Position numbers and translations under genes: made by a program. Shown here in pieces: positions 22,212 to 33,247 of a stretch of DNA of 64,000 nt; the first letter of the stretch is position 1, and each line of letters starts with the position of its first letter. The DNA comes from Dactylellina haptotyla. Taxonomy: Eukaryota; Ascomycota; Orbiliomycetes; Orbiliales; Orbiliaceae. The notes under the pieces were generated by a model. That model did no database searches, was not told the origin of the DNA, and worked only from the letters and a program-made list of their open reading frames with translations. The stretch is taken from the NCBI GenBank assembly GCA_031310005.1, contig CM062383.1, positions 2,232,001-2,296,000 on the forward strand, written 5' to 3'.

Positions 22212-25200
22212 TTCTGTTAGGGGCAAACCGGCGCAGTTGTGTTAAGCTTTTATCTAACCAGTGTTGTAATGTACCTGTACCTTCTGGACGTATGGAAAAA
22301 GTACAAATCTTTAATTTTTTCTCAAGCACTCAGTAAAAGAAAAGGATATATTAATTCAGAGTAGAACGCTGTTTCGTCGATCGGTAAAAAGCTTATTGCT
22401 CTTTTATCTGCCTGAGAGCCCTGGCAAACATGATACGGGCGACTAAGCTATGCTTGAGATGTGAAACCCATATACCTTGCCATAGGCTAAACCTTCCCAC
22501 GTTTGCTGTTTCTGCCGACACCTGCAACTCAAACCCACCCCTTAACTATACCCTAAGTATATTCCTCAAATAAACCAACGAAAGCCTGGCTGGAAGGTAT
22601 GGTGAGACTGCGGAAACCAAACTCAACTCTGCTTGGTTCCCGTTTCTATATTTTGCAACATCTTTTTCTTTATACATGTCAAAAAATTCTGTTTGTAATG
22701 GAGCACGGGCTTTACATGGTTTCCCTTAGTGTGGGTCGCGGTATATCTTATGATCGACGCGAATGAAATTGAGTGAAATGAAGAAGAAAACATATTTATA
22801 ACCGCTACAACTTTCTTCGAATCGTTGAGGACGGGTGTTTCGTGCCGACTATATCACGTACTCAATTATCAGAACAAGTGATATAGGATAACGGAATTGC
22901 GCACTCGCAGGACTGTGCGAATGCAATTTCAAGCGATTACGTACCCTCAACGCATTGGCGGTGGTGGCTCAACATCTTCTCCTTTTAACTTGGACGTCTT
23001 GGAAGGGTTTTAAACTTTTTTACTCTACGAAATGTAATTGTGATTCTGCTAGATATATTCCGATATAGCAATGTTAATATGCGGCACAGGCAGTACGACG
23101 ACCCAAAGTCGTCCACATGGTGGTACGTGTTTTCACTCAGGGTTTGATTTGACGGGTAGTACGACGAGTTGGAAAAGGGGAGCCGCGGGGCGCTCGATCG
23201 ATAGCCGGATAGCAAGGACTACAGCACTGCCTGTAATTGGCAACTCTCACCTGCTCGGGTTTACTGATACCGGTAGACTGCAATCCCACGGTGTGATATC
23301 GCGAGATTACAATGATGATGATGTCGTCGTCGTGTGCGTGGGCTGCATGCTGCTGCTGCTATTTTAGGAACCCGCGACGAGAGAGCGAACGTTCCGACCG
23401 AGGAAGCAGGTTTAATTGAATTAAATTTGTTTCCACTATGGATATTATTTGCACCTGCATGGAACCACATGGCATGGGAGAGAGACACCTTTGCCAGAAC
23501 GATTAGAAACAGAAAGAGAGACGGTAAGCCCAGGGAGAAACAGAATTGTGGCAGCACTGCCACCCGGGATCCAATCGTAGGTTTCTGGTCTGTCAAAAGG
23601 CGATTAGCTGCCACAGATGCCCTGCTGTCGACGGTGATTGGGCCGTTTCGAAGTAGCTAGCCCGCCAAGCAGGGGTAACGCATGCCCGTTCAGTCGATGC
23701 CCTCCAGCAAGTCATATATTAGCACGACGGTGGAAGACGAAGAAGAAGCATTCGAGTAGCTATAGTAGTAATAAGAATAGAAAAAGAATAATAAATAAGA
23801 ACAAGGCATCAATATCCGTGTGAGGAGAGGGAAAAGGGCGAATGACCTCAACCGGACATGCCCCCGAAATCAGTCTCGCTGTTTCATGTTAAAACTAGAC
23901 GGACTGCGTAAACGTAAGAGGTCGCTGCAGAGGTAAAGATATCTCCAAGACGGTGTCGTCTCCTCCTAAACCTCTTCCTACTCTAGTCCGCTCTCTCTCT
24001 CTCTCCGCCGACTTTTATTCATCGTCGACGCCACCGGCTCTTCTTGTCTCTCCTTCTCTTCCTTTCCTTCACTCTCCTTTATTGATCGATTCGTAGTGCC
24101 GGCTGCTACAACCGCATTTGCAACACCAACCCAGCAAACACCACACAGACAGAGCCAACAGACCTGCACACAACTGACGTGCATAAGAAGCGTAATTCAA
24201 AAGAGAAACGACAGTCGATAGCGTGGTAAGTGGAGATATATACGATGCCTGTATAATACTTAAATTAGCGGTCCGCCTTTGCTCGAAGAGTAATCGGGCC
24301 CCGAAATGACATGCCCCATCTCGCTGGTCTTTATTTTCGAGTTTCTCGGCGGGCTGTTCACCTGCGTGCCCTTCTTCGTTCAGCTGCTAATAATAAGCTC
24401 CAACGCAGCGGAAAGGAGACACCACCGCACACCGTCGAAATCAACCCCAACAACCTCAGCAGACGTCCGCCGCCTGCCTTACCCAAACCACCTTCCTTAA
24501 CCCACCGCCTGCCCGCCCACCAGCCCGCCGGCCTGCCCATCGATATCCGTCTCCCTCCGTCGACCACCAGCTCCCGACGACGACGCTCCTTTCTCCATTC
24601 CAATTCCCTCGCCCGTACTCGCTCGCCTGCATTCACGAGGTGGAAATAGCCGATACACTGCTGGCCTTTTTGTCGCTGCTATTCCACAGCTGTTTTCTCG
24701 TTTACGGTGTCCCGGGGAGAGCCACCAACCACAACCACCAGCACACCACTCCGCACACGCACACACTCGAAGGGAACTGAAAAAATCACACCCGCAGGAT
24801 ATTTGGAACGAAGGCTTCAGAACGGACGAGCACCGACCTCCATTTCCACATTCTCGCTATTTTCCTGCTCCCATTCCCGAGGGGAACGAGAAATCGAACA
24901 ATCTTAAACGGACCTTCTCTTTTGTCTCCCTCTCTTCTCTCCCTCCCTCTCCTTTCAGCCCTACCTGTCCACAACCTGGTCACAAGCAAAAGATTCACAC
25001 CCGCCGCTGCTTCCTCCCTCGCTACATCTGAGCATCCCAACAAACCACACGGATAAACGAAAAACTTACAACCACGACCAGAGAAACACGCAAGTCGGGA
25101 GGAAATTGGGCGGTATCAAAGTCATAAGAAATCGAAGCTACTCGCTTTTTCATCTGGGGGGCTCTTTATTTGTTCGGTGTTTTATTTAGCTTGTCTTCGG

Positions 25201-25249
25201 GCACCCGCCGGAGATAGCTGAGTTTCTTCCCCGGGGTTTTTTTCACAAA
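22212..25249. other. 3 kb intergenic region with CT-rich leader
   Basis: No coding gene is recognised between coatomer delta and the NIPA-type gene. The right half has long C/T-rich tracts (for example around 23990-24010 and 24910-24960), typical of fungal promoters and 5' leaders. The tract ending CCTTTCAG near 24958 could serve as an acceptor of a leader intron. A (GAT)/(GTC) simple run lies near 23315. Confidence 0.55.
23991..24005. repeat. (CT)7 tract
   Basis: A perfect CT dinucleotide run lies in the pyrimidine-rich upstream region of the NIPA-type gene. Such tracts commonly mark fungal core promoters. Confidence 0.8.
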
Positions 25250-27095
25250 ATGGTGGAGGACAAGTCAGTAACCCTTTCCCTTACCTTCCGAGAACCCCGT
25301 CCGCGAGTGCGTAACTTTGGAAAAGCTGCGAAACGAGGTGTTCTCGCGGCAGAAAGATATAGCTCCGGGCGACGGTGGGAACATGTTTGGCTAACGTGTT
25401 TTGTTTGCGCGAAAAATAGGTACATCGGGCTGGCGCTGGCCGTCTCTTCGAGCTTGCTGATAGGTATGCGCCATATCCCAAGGCAAAATATAGCTATATA
25501 AGTGCAATCGCTAACAATTGGAATAACAGGCTCGAGTTTCGTGATAACAAAGAAGGTATGCCGAATCGATCGTTGACGACCGCGACGTACAGCTGTAGAG
25601 AAATGTGGGTGCTGATATATACGGGTTGTTTAGGGTTTAATATCAGCTGAATTAAAACAAGGATTCTCGGGCGAGGGATACTCATATCTGAAGAACTCGC
25701 TATGGTGGATAGGCACAATAACGAGTACGATAACCATTCTTCCCAAACAAACTGGGCTGAAAGTTCACACCGGCAAGCTCGAATTAACACAAGCTAACAA
25801 CTACGTGTGTACAGTGGGTATTGGGGAGGTCGCAAATTTTGCTGCATATGCATTCGCGCCAGCTATATTAGTAACGCCGCTCGGAGCTCTGAGTGTGCTG
25901 ATAGGGTACGTAAGCTCCGGAGACGAACATCGGATGTTGGCTCTGTAGATCGGAGGGGTAGCTAACTAGATTTATTTTTTTCTTTCTGCAGGGCTGTGCT
26001 GAGTTCCTACTTTCTGAATGAGGACCTGGGTTTGCTGGGGAAGCTTGGATGCGCCATATGCTTGATTGGCTCTGTGATTATCGTGCTGCATGCTCCGGCG
26101 GACGAGGAAGTAAACGAGATTGAACTACTGCTGCATTATGCGATCCAACCAGGTATGGCAAGCTTCCTTATTCTGAATAGGCTAACAGCAACTAACGCGA
26201 TCAATTGATGTACAGGTTTCCTCGCGTACTGCTTGTTTGTCGCCGTATTCGCCTTCGTGATGATATACAAAATCTCGCCGATGTACGGCAAGAAGAACCC
26301 ATTGGTCTACCTCTCCGTCTGCTCGACTGTCGGCTCGGTTTCCGTTATGTCTGTCAAAGCCTTCGGTATAGCCCTGAAGCTCAGTCTCGGCGGAAACAAC
26401 CAATTCAGCCATCCGTCGACATACGTCTTCATCATCGTCACTGTGGTGTGCATTCTTACACAGATGAACTACTTCAACAAAGCCCTGAGCCAGTTTTCTA
26501 GCTCGATGTACGTCCCTCCTGACCCACAAATCGTGCATAAGTTTTTTCCATTCCCTTGTGCAAGGGCCATGTGGTGGAAACTGGAACAAAGAATACAATT
26601 GGCTAACACGAGTAAATGTGAGACAGAGTAAACCCACTGTACTACGTAACCTTCACAACCGCGACCCTCTGCGCCTCCTTCATCCTCTTCCAGGGCTTCA
26701 ATACCTCAAGCGCCGTCAACATCATCTCGCTACTCTGCGGCTTCCTAATAATCTTCGCCGGCGTGTACCTCCTCAACCTCGCACGACTGAACCCCAAGGG
26801 CCTCATGAACGGCCACGCGGACGTGGACAGCGCACCGACAGATCCGATCTCGGGCTTTCAGACGCGGAGGAGCATGCAGGCAAGGAGAAGTCTGGACCCG
26901 AACAGACTCAGCGGGAGCAGTTTCCGACGGACGAGTCGCGACGAGTTTATCCCCGGTGGCGGGTCTGGGTATGAAGAAGCAATGGTGGGGCTGACCGATC
27001 TGGCGGAGGACAGCGATGACGGGGATGAGGAGAGGGGGATGATTTCGCCGAGGAGGAGTAGCGGGATGCCCAGAAGTCCAGGGTTGAGGCGGTAG
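25250..27095 (+). CDS. NIPA/DUF803-type magnesium transporter
   Basis: Eight exons (25250-25263, 25420-25463, 25530-25555, 25634-25724, 25815-25905, 25992-26152, 26216-26507, 26627-27095) encode 395 residues. The joined N-terminus reads [20 protein letters not shown] and continues with [10 protein letters not shown], the hallmark start of the NIPA family of Mg2+ transporters (DMT superfamily). Further signatures are [20 protein letters not shown] and [20 protein letters not shown]. About nine TM segments are predicted by eye. The C-terminal ~110 residues are a Ser/Arg-rich cytosolic tail with acidic patches, probably regulatory. Micro-exons of 14 and 26 nt make this gene easy to mis-annotate; all junctions keep frame and have good branch sites. 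Family knowledge suggests Mg2+ uptake at plasma or endosomal membrane; the substrate is not shown here. Confidence 0.95.
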
Positions 27096-28439
27096 TCGTC
27101 GTCAGTCAATCAGTGGCTCGGTTGACATGCCCCGCCCTACTCTCTCTTTTCTCCTCCTTTTCCGAGTCAGGCGAAGAGGAGACGGGGAGAGCCGTGGATT
27201 GATGAGGGTTTACGTGGTGGATTTTATATGATTTTTTTACACATTTTTGCCTTTTTTATTTCTAAGTTTGGAAACGAGAATGACATACGAGTCGAATTAC
27301 CTCGTTTTACTATATATTTCATCCGGAATTATTTTTTTTTTCCTTTTTTTTTTCTGTTGAGGCTTCATCTACAAAGCAAAGTATTTCGGGTTTATAGCTC
27401 GCTTATTTGGGTATCTTTTATATTTCTTTTTTCTTTTGTCTTTCTTCTTGTTCATTGATGGGAGCAGCAGCAGGGATCCAAAAAGAAGGTCGATATCAAG
27501 CTTGGAAGGGAGGATCTAGTCCCCCGGTTAGAGATGCTCGTCTAGCGGGGAGATAGCAAGGAAGGAGAACGGATGGATGACACGGAAATTTTCTTAGACA
27601 AAACATATGTCGATGTACAGAACTCTTCTTTCTCCTCTCTCTCTCTCTTACCCTTCTGATGTGGCCTTGGGGCTGTATATACGCACTTTTCTTCTTTGTC
27701 TCTCACTCTTTTTCTTCTTTACGTTACTTCCCGGGATTCGTATAGAGATCTGACCTTTTTTTTTGCTTCTCATTTTGTATTATCTTGCTTTTCTTTTTTT
27801 CTTTTCCCTATGTATATTTTTTCTTTTCTTCTTATTCGTTGATACCGATGATGCTCCCCCTCTAGTAAACTTCTGTTTTGGGAGTTACGATATCTATCAC
27901 TGGTGTCCGTTTGGTTTCGATTCGAGATCGAGAATTGTATGATATATAAAACATTTTCTACTGATAACGCAAACATCTAAATAAGTGACAATAGTAAAAC
28001 CGTAGAGTACGCAAGATGCGAGAAGCGCACTTCGAATGCATTGAAGGCCTGCGAAGGCAGGCAATGGTAGGTACCAAGGGCATCGTCATGCAGTTTATAC
28101 TCAAGCAAACTTGGGACGAACGCAATAGCCGCACCGCAGGAACTCGGTAAATTATAGACAGAGCAAACGGTACCAAAATATCCGGCGAAGCAAACAACCG
28201 CCGGATTATAACTCGATGTATTCATTTTATTGCTTAAGTATTTTTCCTGTTTCTAAAAATTGCGAGTTTGTCAATTTAACCCATTTTCCCGCCTTCGAAG
28301 ATCCGAAACAGCGACGACAGCTGTTTCCCACCCCCTCCTCAGTTTGCGAATATCAGACCCTCCGGTCGCCGCCAAGACCGACTGACCAATTCATTTGATC
28401 GCTGCAGCGCGGTTCGGGTTAGGTGTTTGCGTAAGCTAC

Positions 28440-28475
28440 GGGGCTCCGCCCCTTGGCCCTGGTGGGTTTTCCCAC
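28440..28475. other. Two adjacent GC-rich perfect hairpins
   Basis: GGGGC-TCC-GCCCC spans 28440-28452 and GTGGG-TTTT-CCCAC spans 28462-28475, nine bases apart. Both stems are perfect 5-bp repeats. There is no coding context. They could be a structured RNA element or a short GC-cluster-like insertion; neither is shown. Confidence 0.5.
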
Positions 28476-29680
28476 GTCAAGCCTGCGAGGAATTAAAGAA
28501 AATTTCTGATTTTCAGCAATTTACCATATCACCTTTTTATTTTCTTACACAAAATGAAGAAAGAAGAAAATAAAATATTTACAAAGTGGGGATGGATCGG
28601 TAGACTGGTCGTGTGAGCTAGGGCTATTACGGTAACGAAGGGGCATTTTCTGTGACGTCTATTTGGATTCTGTGGCATGTTTCAATCGATGCGTCCCCCG
28701 ATGGCGGTGTTGGGGGGGTGTAGACGTGTTTTATCTGTTTCTGATAGCAGGATCGGGGAGGGGTGGCAGAGCAGGGCAGAGCAGAGCTGCAGAGCTACCC
28801 TCGACCGATACCAGCTAGCACGCGGACCGCCACGAGGAGCTTTTGAGAGCGTTGCGTGACAGCGACGGCAACTTTTGCCCCATTCAGGGTCCTGGGAGTA
28901 TCTGGCGAAACACATGGCTTTTTCGTGCTCTCTCAGGTGGTATCCGGTTGTGAGGATGAATGGGGAAGCTTGATCCCCGGCGGGCACCGCCTCTGACTGT
29001 GCTCGTGAACTCAAATAGACGACAGGAATAACGAAGAATGGTTTACAGCTCAGACGTGGACCTGCTGGTTAGCGAGTTGCTTCGCCAGTTGGTTTAGCTG
29101 GTATGGCTGGTTAGCTGATATTATCTAGCTGGGATTCCGCTGTTGGCGATGGGAGGAGGGGGGCAGAGGTGTATTTGGTTTCGAGTCGATTTTATATAAC
29201 AGGCGTCGGTGCCCCGTCGTCTCGGATCCACCATTTTGTTTTCCTGCCCCTACGTGACCTAGCTCGTACCCAGCTCAAGCTAGCCAAACTGCATGCAATC
29301 TCGGTTCGTTTGTGATATTTTTATTCTTCATTTATTTCCATTTTGTTATTTGCCCACCTTCCGGATCGCGAGTGTGTTCGAATCAGGGAGTCGTTTACGA
29401 GGCTCTTGACAAGATTGCTCACAGTCCCGCAAACAATACGGCACAGCAGCGACAGAGTTGCCAAAGAGAATCAATCACGGTAACCCGTGTTCTACTGACT
29501 CTTATTATTACTATCGCGACTCGATCGTGGTAGCCGTGTGGACCCTGGCCGTCCGTCAACGCTGCTTGTCCCTGAAACCGGTACCTGGTGATTTAGCCGA
29601 CCTGGTCGACCTTCCTGACAGCTGCTGGGAAGCTCAAAATTTTTAAAACAAACCCGAAGGCCAAAAGGAGACCCTCGTCC

Positions 29681-29700
29681 GCCAGCCAGCCAGCCAGCCA
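29681..29700. repeat. (GCCA)5 microsatellite
   Basis: Five perfect GCCA units lie 210 bp upstream of the Lsb5-like start codon, probably in its leader. Confidence 0.85.
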
Positions 29701-29910
29701 ACCACAGCGGAGAGCAGCTCGCCCGGTCTCACTTTCGCACTAGAAATACTGCCGATATTCCCACCTCTTCCTCCCTTCCAGCCCCGCGAAACAAACAAAT
29801 CTTAGATCTCTCGATATACATTCATACATATTCAGACCGACAGACAGATAGTATACCCTGTTAACTATCTCCGCATTTCCTTTATTGTGTTTTTCTATTA
29901 GTGGTTCAGC

Positions 29911-31802
29911 ATGAAGAAGTTCCAGGACTTAATACGGCCCAAGGCCGGACGAAGCGGTACGTTCGTTTGCCTCTGAAGGCACTCTTCCCCCCTCAAGCTC
30001 GGATTGCGGCTGGCGATGGGATCCGGAATGGGGTTCTCCGATGTTTTTTTAAAATTTTGACGGTGTAGGTTCGAAGAACAGCTCTGGCTAACTTTCGTGA
30101 TCCCATTAGATTACCAAGACACGGGCGCTGATACTCCGGAAGCCAACGTCGCAAGAGCCATCGTACGTCTCTCTCTCTCGCAATTACAATGTGGTTCCTG
30201 TTAGATAGTTTGACAGGACGGTTACTAACGCTGTGTCGTACAGAGAGCTTTCTGCGAAGCTGGGAAGGGTAAGCAGAATGGTTCGACTGCGCCGGGCCCG
30301 GAGGGCATCGATAGCACTCCACAGGTACGAATATACAATATACCACCCTTTATAGTACAAATCTACTTATTTTTTTTTCGTTTTTTTAAATCTAACCGTT
30401 GTGTGGGATATCTTTGCAGGTCGACGAAGTAACCTTCCTCCCCACCATTGTCGAATGCACGGAATCCGGCCCCTCGGCCGCCAAGGAGGCCCTCATGACC
30501 ATCCGCAAGCTCCTCGAATACCACTCGAAGTCAGGCTACCGGCAGTACAACGCCCTCATGCTCCTGCGTATACTCGTGGACAACCCGGGCGCGACTTTCA
30601 CCAAGAACATCGATGCCAAGTTTGTGACTACCGTCAAGGAGTTGTATCGCGCAACCAAAGACCCGAGCGTTCGACAGCTGTTGGTGGAGACCCTGGAGTA
30701 CTTTTTGAGGAAGGACGACCCGAACCTACAGCCGGTGAAGGATTTCTACATCAAGGAGAAGGAAAATGCAGCGAGGATTTACGTAGGTCTACCTTTTATT
30801 TATTATTCTTGGATTCCTGGTGAGAGGATTGCTAATTGTGTTTTGATCAATAGGGACAAGTACCTGGTAGCTCTCGAAATGCCATGGGCATGCTGATCGG
30901 CTCCGCGACCCCGCCGCCGTCTCACGGGCAGCATCGACGTCACAAGAATACGCTGCCGCCTCCCCAGGAGCTTGCGTCGAGGATATCCGAGGCCCAGACA
31001 TCCGCGAAGCTGCTGATGCAGATACTGCAGAGCACGCCTGCTTCTGAAATTCTGTCGAACCAATTGATCACGGTATGATTTTATTTTCTCAGCTTGATTT
31101 ATATTCAGAAGGTTCGTTGCTAATTCTCATAATTGCCGCGTATAGGAATTTGCCGATCGATGCTCTGCAGCTTCCCGTTCGATACAATTGTTCATCGAAG
31201 CCGATAACCCGGCGCCGGACGAGTCGACCATGCTGACGCTGTTCGAGACGAACGAGCAACTTGCAACCTCGCTCTCGCGACACCAACTAGCGCTATTCTC
31301 AGCCAAGAAGCAGCTGAAAGAGGACGGATCCCGCTCCAGCAGCACCAACCAGGTGCCACAGCTGTCGCCTTCGCCGCAACCGGAGGCGCCGTTGATGCCA
31401 GCGGCGCCAGGTGCGACCACGATGGGTCCGGTTCCGGAACCGATCTCCACGGGTCCTAGCTATGGATTTAGTGGGTTCAGGCCTAGCCCCGGACCACCCT
31501 CACCGCCGTTGGCTGAGACGCTGCGGTACCAACCGTCGCCGGTGGACAAGCACGCGCCTGAGAACCCGTTTAGCGATCCGGAACCTAACTGGAGAGCACA
31601 ACCGAGCGAGGGATACACCGGTAGATATTCGCCCAGCCCGGTCGAGCAGACGCCGGTTGGACATCAGGAGCGGCATCCAATGGCAGATTCCACCCCAGGG
31701 TCTGCGCAACAGGTGAGTTTGTTCTTAAGTGTTTTTAGATATGTGGAGTAGTGCTAATTGAGAAACTAGATGCCTCACGGATATCAACCGTATCGATACT
31801 AA
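29911..31802 (+). CDS. LSB5: VHS/GAT-domain adaptor, Lsb5-like
   Basis: Seven exons (29911-29956, 30110-30162, 30244-30324, 30420-30782, 30854-31072, 31146-31712, 31770-31802) encode 453 residues. After MKKFQDLIRPK comes an ENTH/VHS-like helical repeat region, roughly residues 20-180, including TIRKLLEYHSKSGYRQYNAL and LLVETLEYFLRKDDP. A GAT-like three-helix region follows (residues ~215-320: RISEAQTSAKLLMQILQS, then LFETNEQLATSLSRHQLALF). The C-terminus is Pro/Ser-rich and disordered, ending MPHGYQPYRY on a 33-nt last exon. Yeast Lsb5 and TOM1/GGA relatives bind ubiquitin and Arf-type GTPases and link actin to endocytic or endosomal sorting. The order VHS-like then GAT without a gamma-ear favours Lsb5 over GGA. 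Splice sites are standard throughout. Confidence 0.88.
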
Positions 31803-33247
31803 AGAATTAGAGTATGCAGCCAGCGATGGACAGCAGCATAGAATGATAGTGTGTTTTCGACCGAGGGAAGCTGGTCTCTCCCGAGGCGAATGACCTCTTT
31901 TTTCCCTTTCTACTATCGCAAAAGAAGCAAAAACACGAGACATCGATATATTGTTATGCGAATGAAACTTCGGTTGTGAATGGGAGGTGATCGATGTGAC
32001 GAACGGCATGAATACTTTTTTTGTTCTGTGATATTCTCTTACGAACACCAGCATTGGTCTCTTTTTACGGCGGATCTGCTAATTTTTTGTGATTCTTTTC
32101 TTTTGCCTCTATTTATTTCTTTTGCTTCTTCTTTTCTGCTTCGTTGTAACTGGAACAGTCTGTAGCAGTAATGTATTTTTAAACGAATCTTCCCTTCTTT
32201 TTTTCTGTGGTTGCATTTCCCGAGATTGGTTACGAGGTTACCCGTCGATTATTATTGCATTTATTTATTCTATATTCAATCCCATTGTTTAAAATGTGAG
32301 TGACGATTTTATATAGTGGCTGCCCACCCGGACAAACATGACCAAACAGGATGCGCTGGGTGAGCTGGGGGCTTTGACCGGGGTGCCAGGAGCGAGTAGG
32401 CTACCTGCCCGAAAGACGAGGCCGTCCGGCCCCGCAGGTTACATCATCTTGGGGATAATTGAAACTCGTCCTGTCTTCAATGTTTCTGCGACGCCTCTTT
32501 TGACGCCTCTCCACACTGAGACCTCGCTCGAAACCTAAATCCGCAGAGATTTCCCGCTGGCATTGGCTGCGTACGATCTTCCCGCCGTCACATTTTTGGC
32601 TCCTTTGGCGTGAGTCTGCTGTAATTGCCCAGCCTCGAGCCGCATGCTTGTTTTCCTGCTAGCAAGTGTACCCGCAGCGGGCACCCGGACCGTGGTTCTT
32701 GTTATATTGTTGTGATTGTGCTTTCCTGTTGTAGTGGGACCTGGGTCGGGTAGCTTGATTTCTTGGAAGAATACCCGCCCGAATTCGTATCACCCACCTC
32801 TCTTCTCACTCAACTACGTACCCTCATTTCACAACCCTCCCCCTCTCTCTTTACCTCTCTCGTTCTACCGCTATACAAGGCGGCAGTATACACAGTACAT
32901 ATATCTCCTGTTCATCGTATATACCGTTACCAGCTCGCTTGCTTGCTTCCTTGTTTACCTGTTTGTCGTCAGCGGTCCGCTAACAATCACTTTCGCACGG
33001 AGCACCGGCATATTTTTATTATACACGCTCCGGAAAACTCCTAACGGATTCAGTCTGGGACAGATTATACCCTTCCTTCTCTGCCCCTTTCGCTCTTTGA
33101 AACCTTCACCATCTCTCGTGTGTGTGCTTTGTATACCATGCTAGCATAGATCTAGAAGTGCTCTGTCTCACAAGATTGCAACCTTTATCATCATCTGTCG
33201 ACCAGCATCCTAAGCAGCTCTCACCACCTCCCCCACAATAGCCCACC
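31803..33247. other. 1.4 kb intergenic region, CPS1 promoter and leader
   Basis: No gene is recognised. The left part is T-rich 3' flank of the Lsb5-like gene. The right part (about 32,790-33,240) is C/T-rich leader with several upstream ATGs that open short frames, so translational control by upstream frames is possible but not shown. Confidence 0.55.

Larger units (their letters stand above)
27096..29910. other. 2.8 kb intergenic region with paired hairpins
   Basis: No gene is recognised. Long T-rich runs at 27300-27450 and 27750-27830 fit the 3' region of the NIPA-type gene. Two adjacent perfect hairpins lie at 28440-28475 (annotated separately). A (GCCA)5 run lies in the probable leader of the next gene. 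Confidence 0.55.

Noticed and set aside
29370-29395. GTTCGAATC, like a tRNA B box
   Set aside because: No A box, acceptor-stem pairing or anticodon arm can be formed around it.
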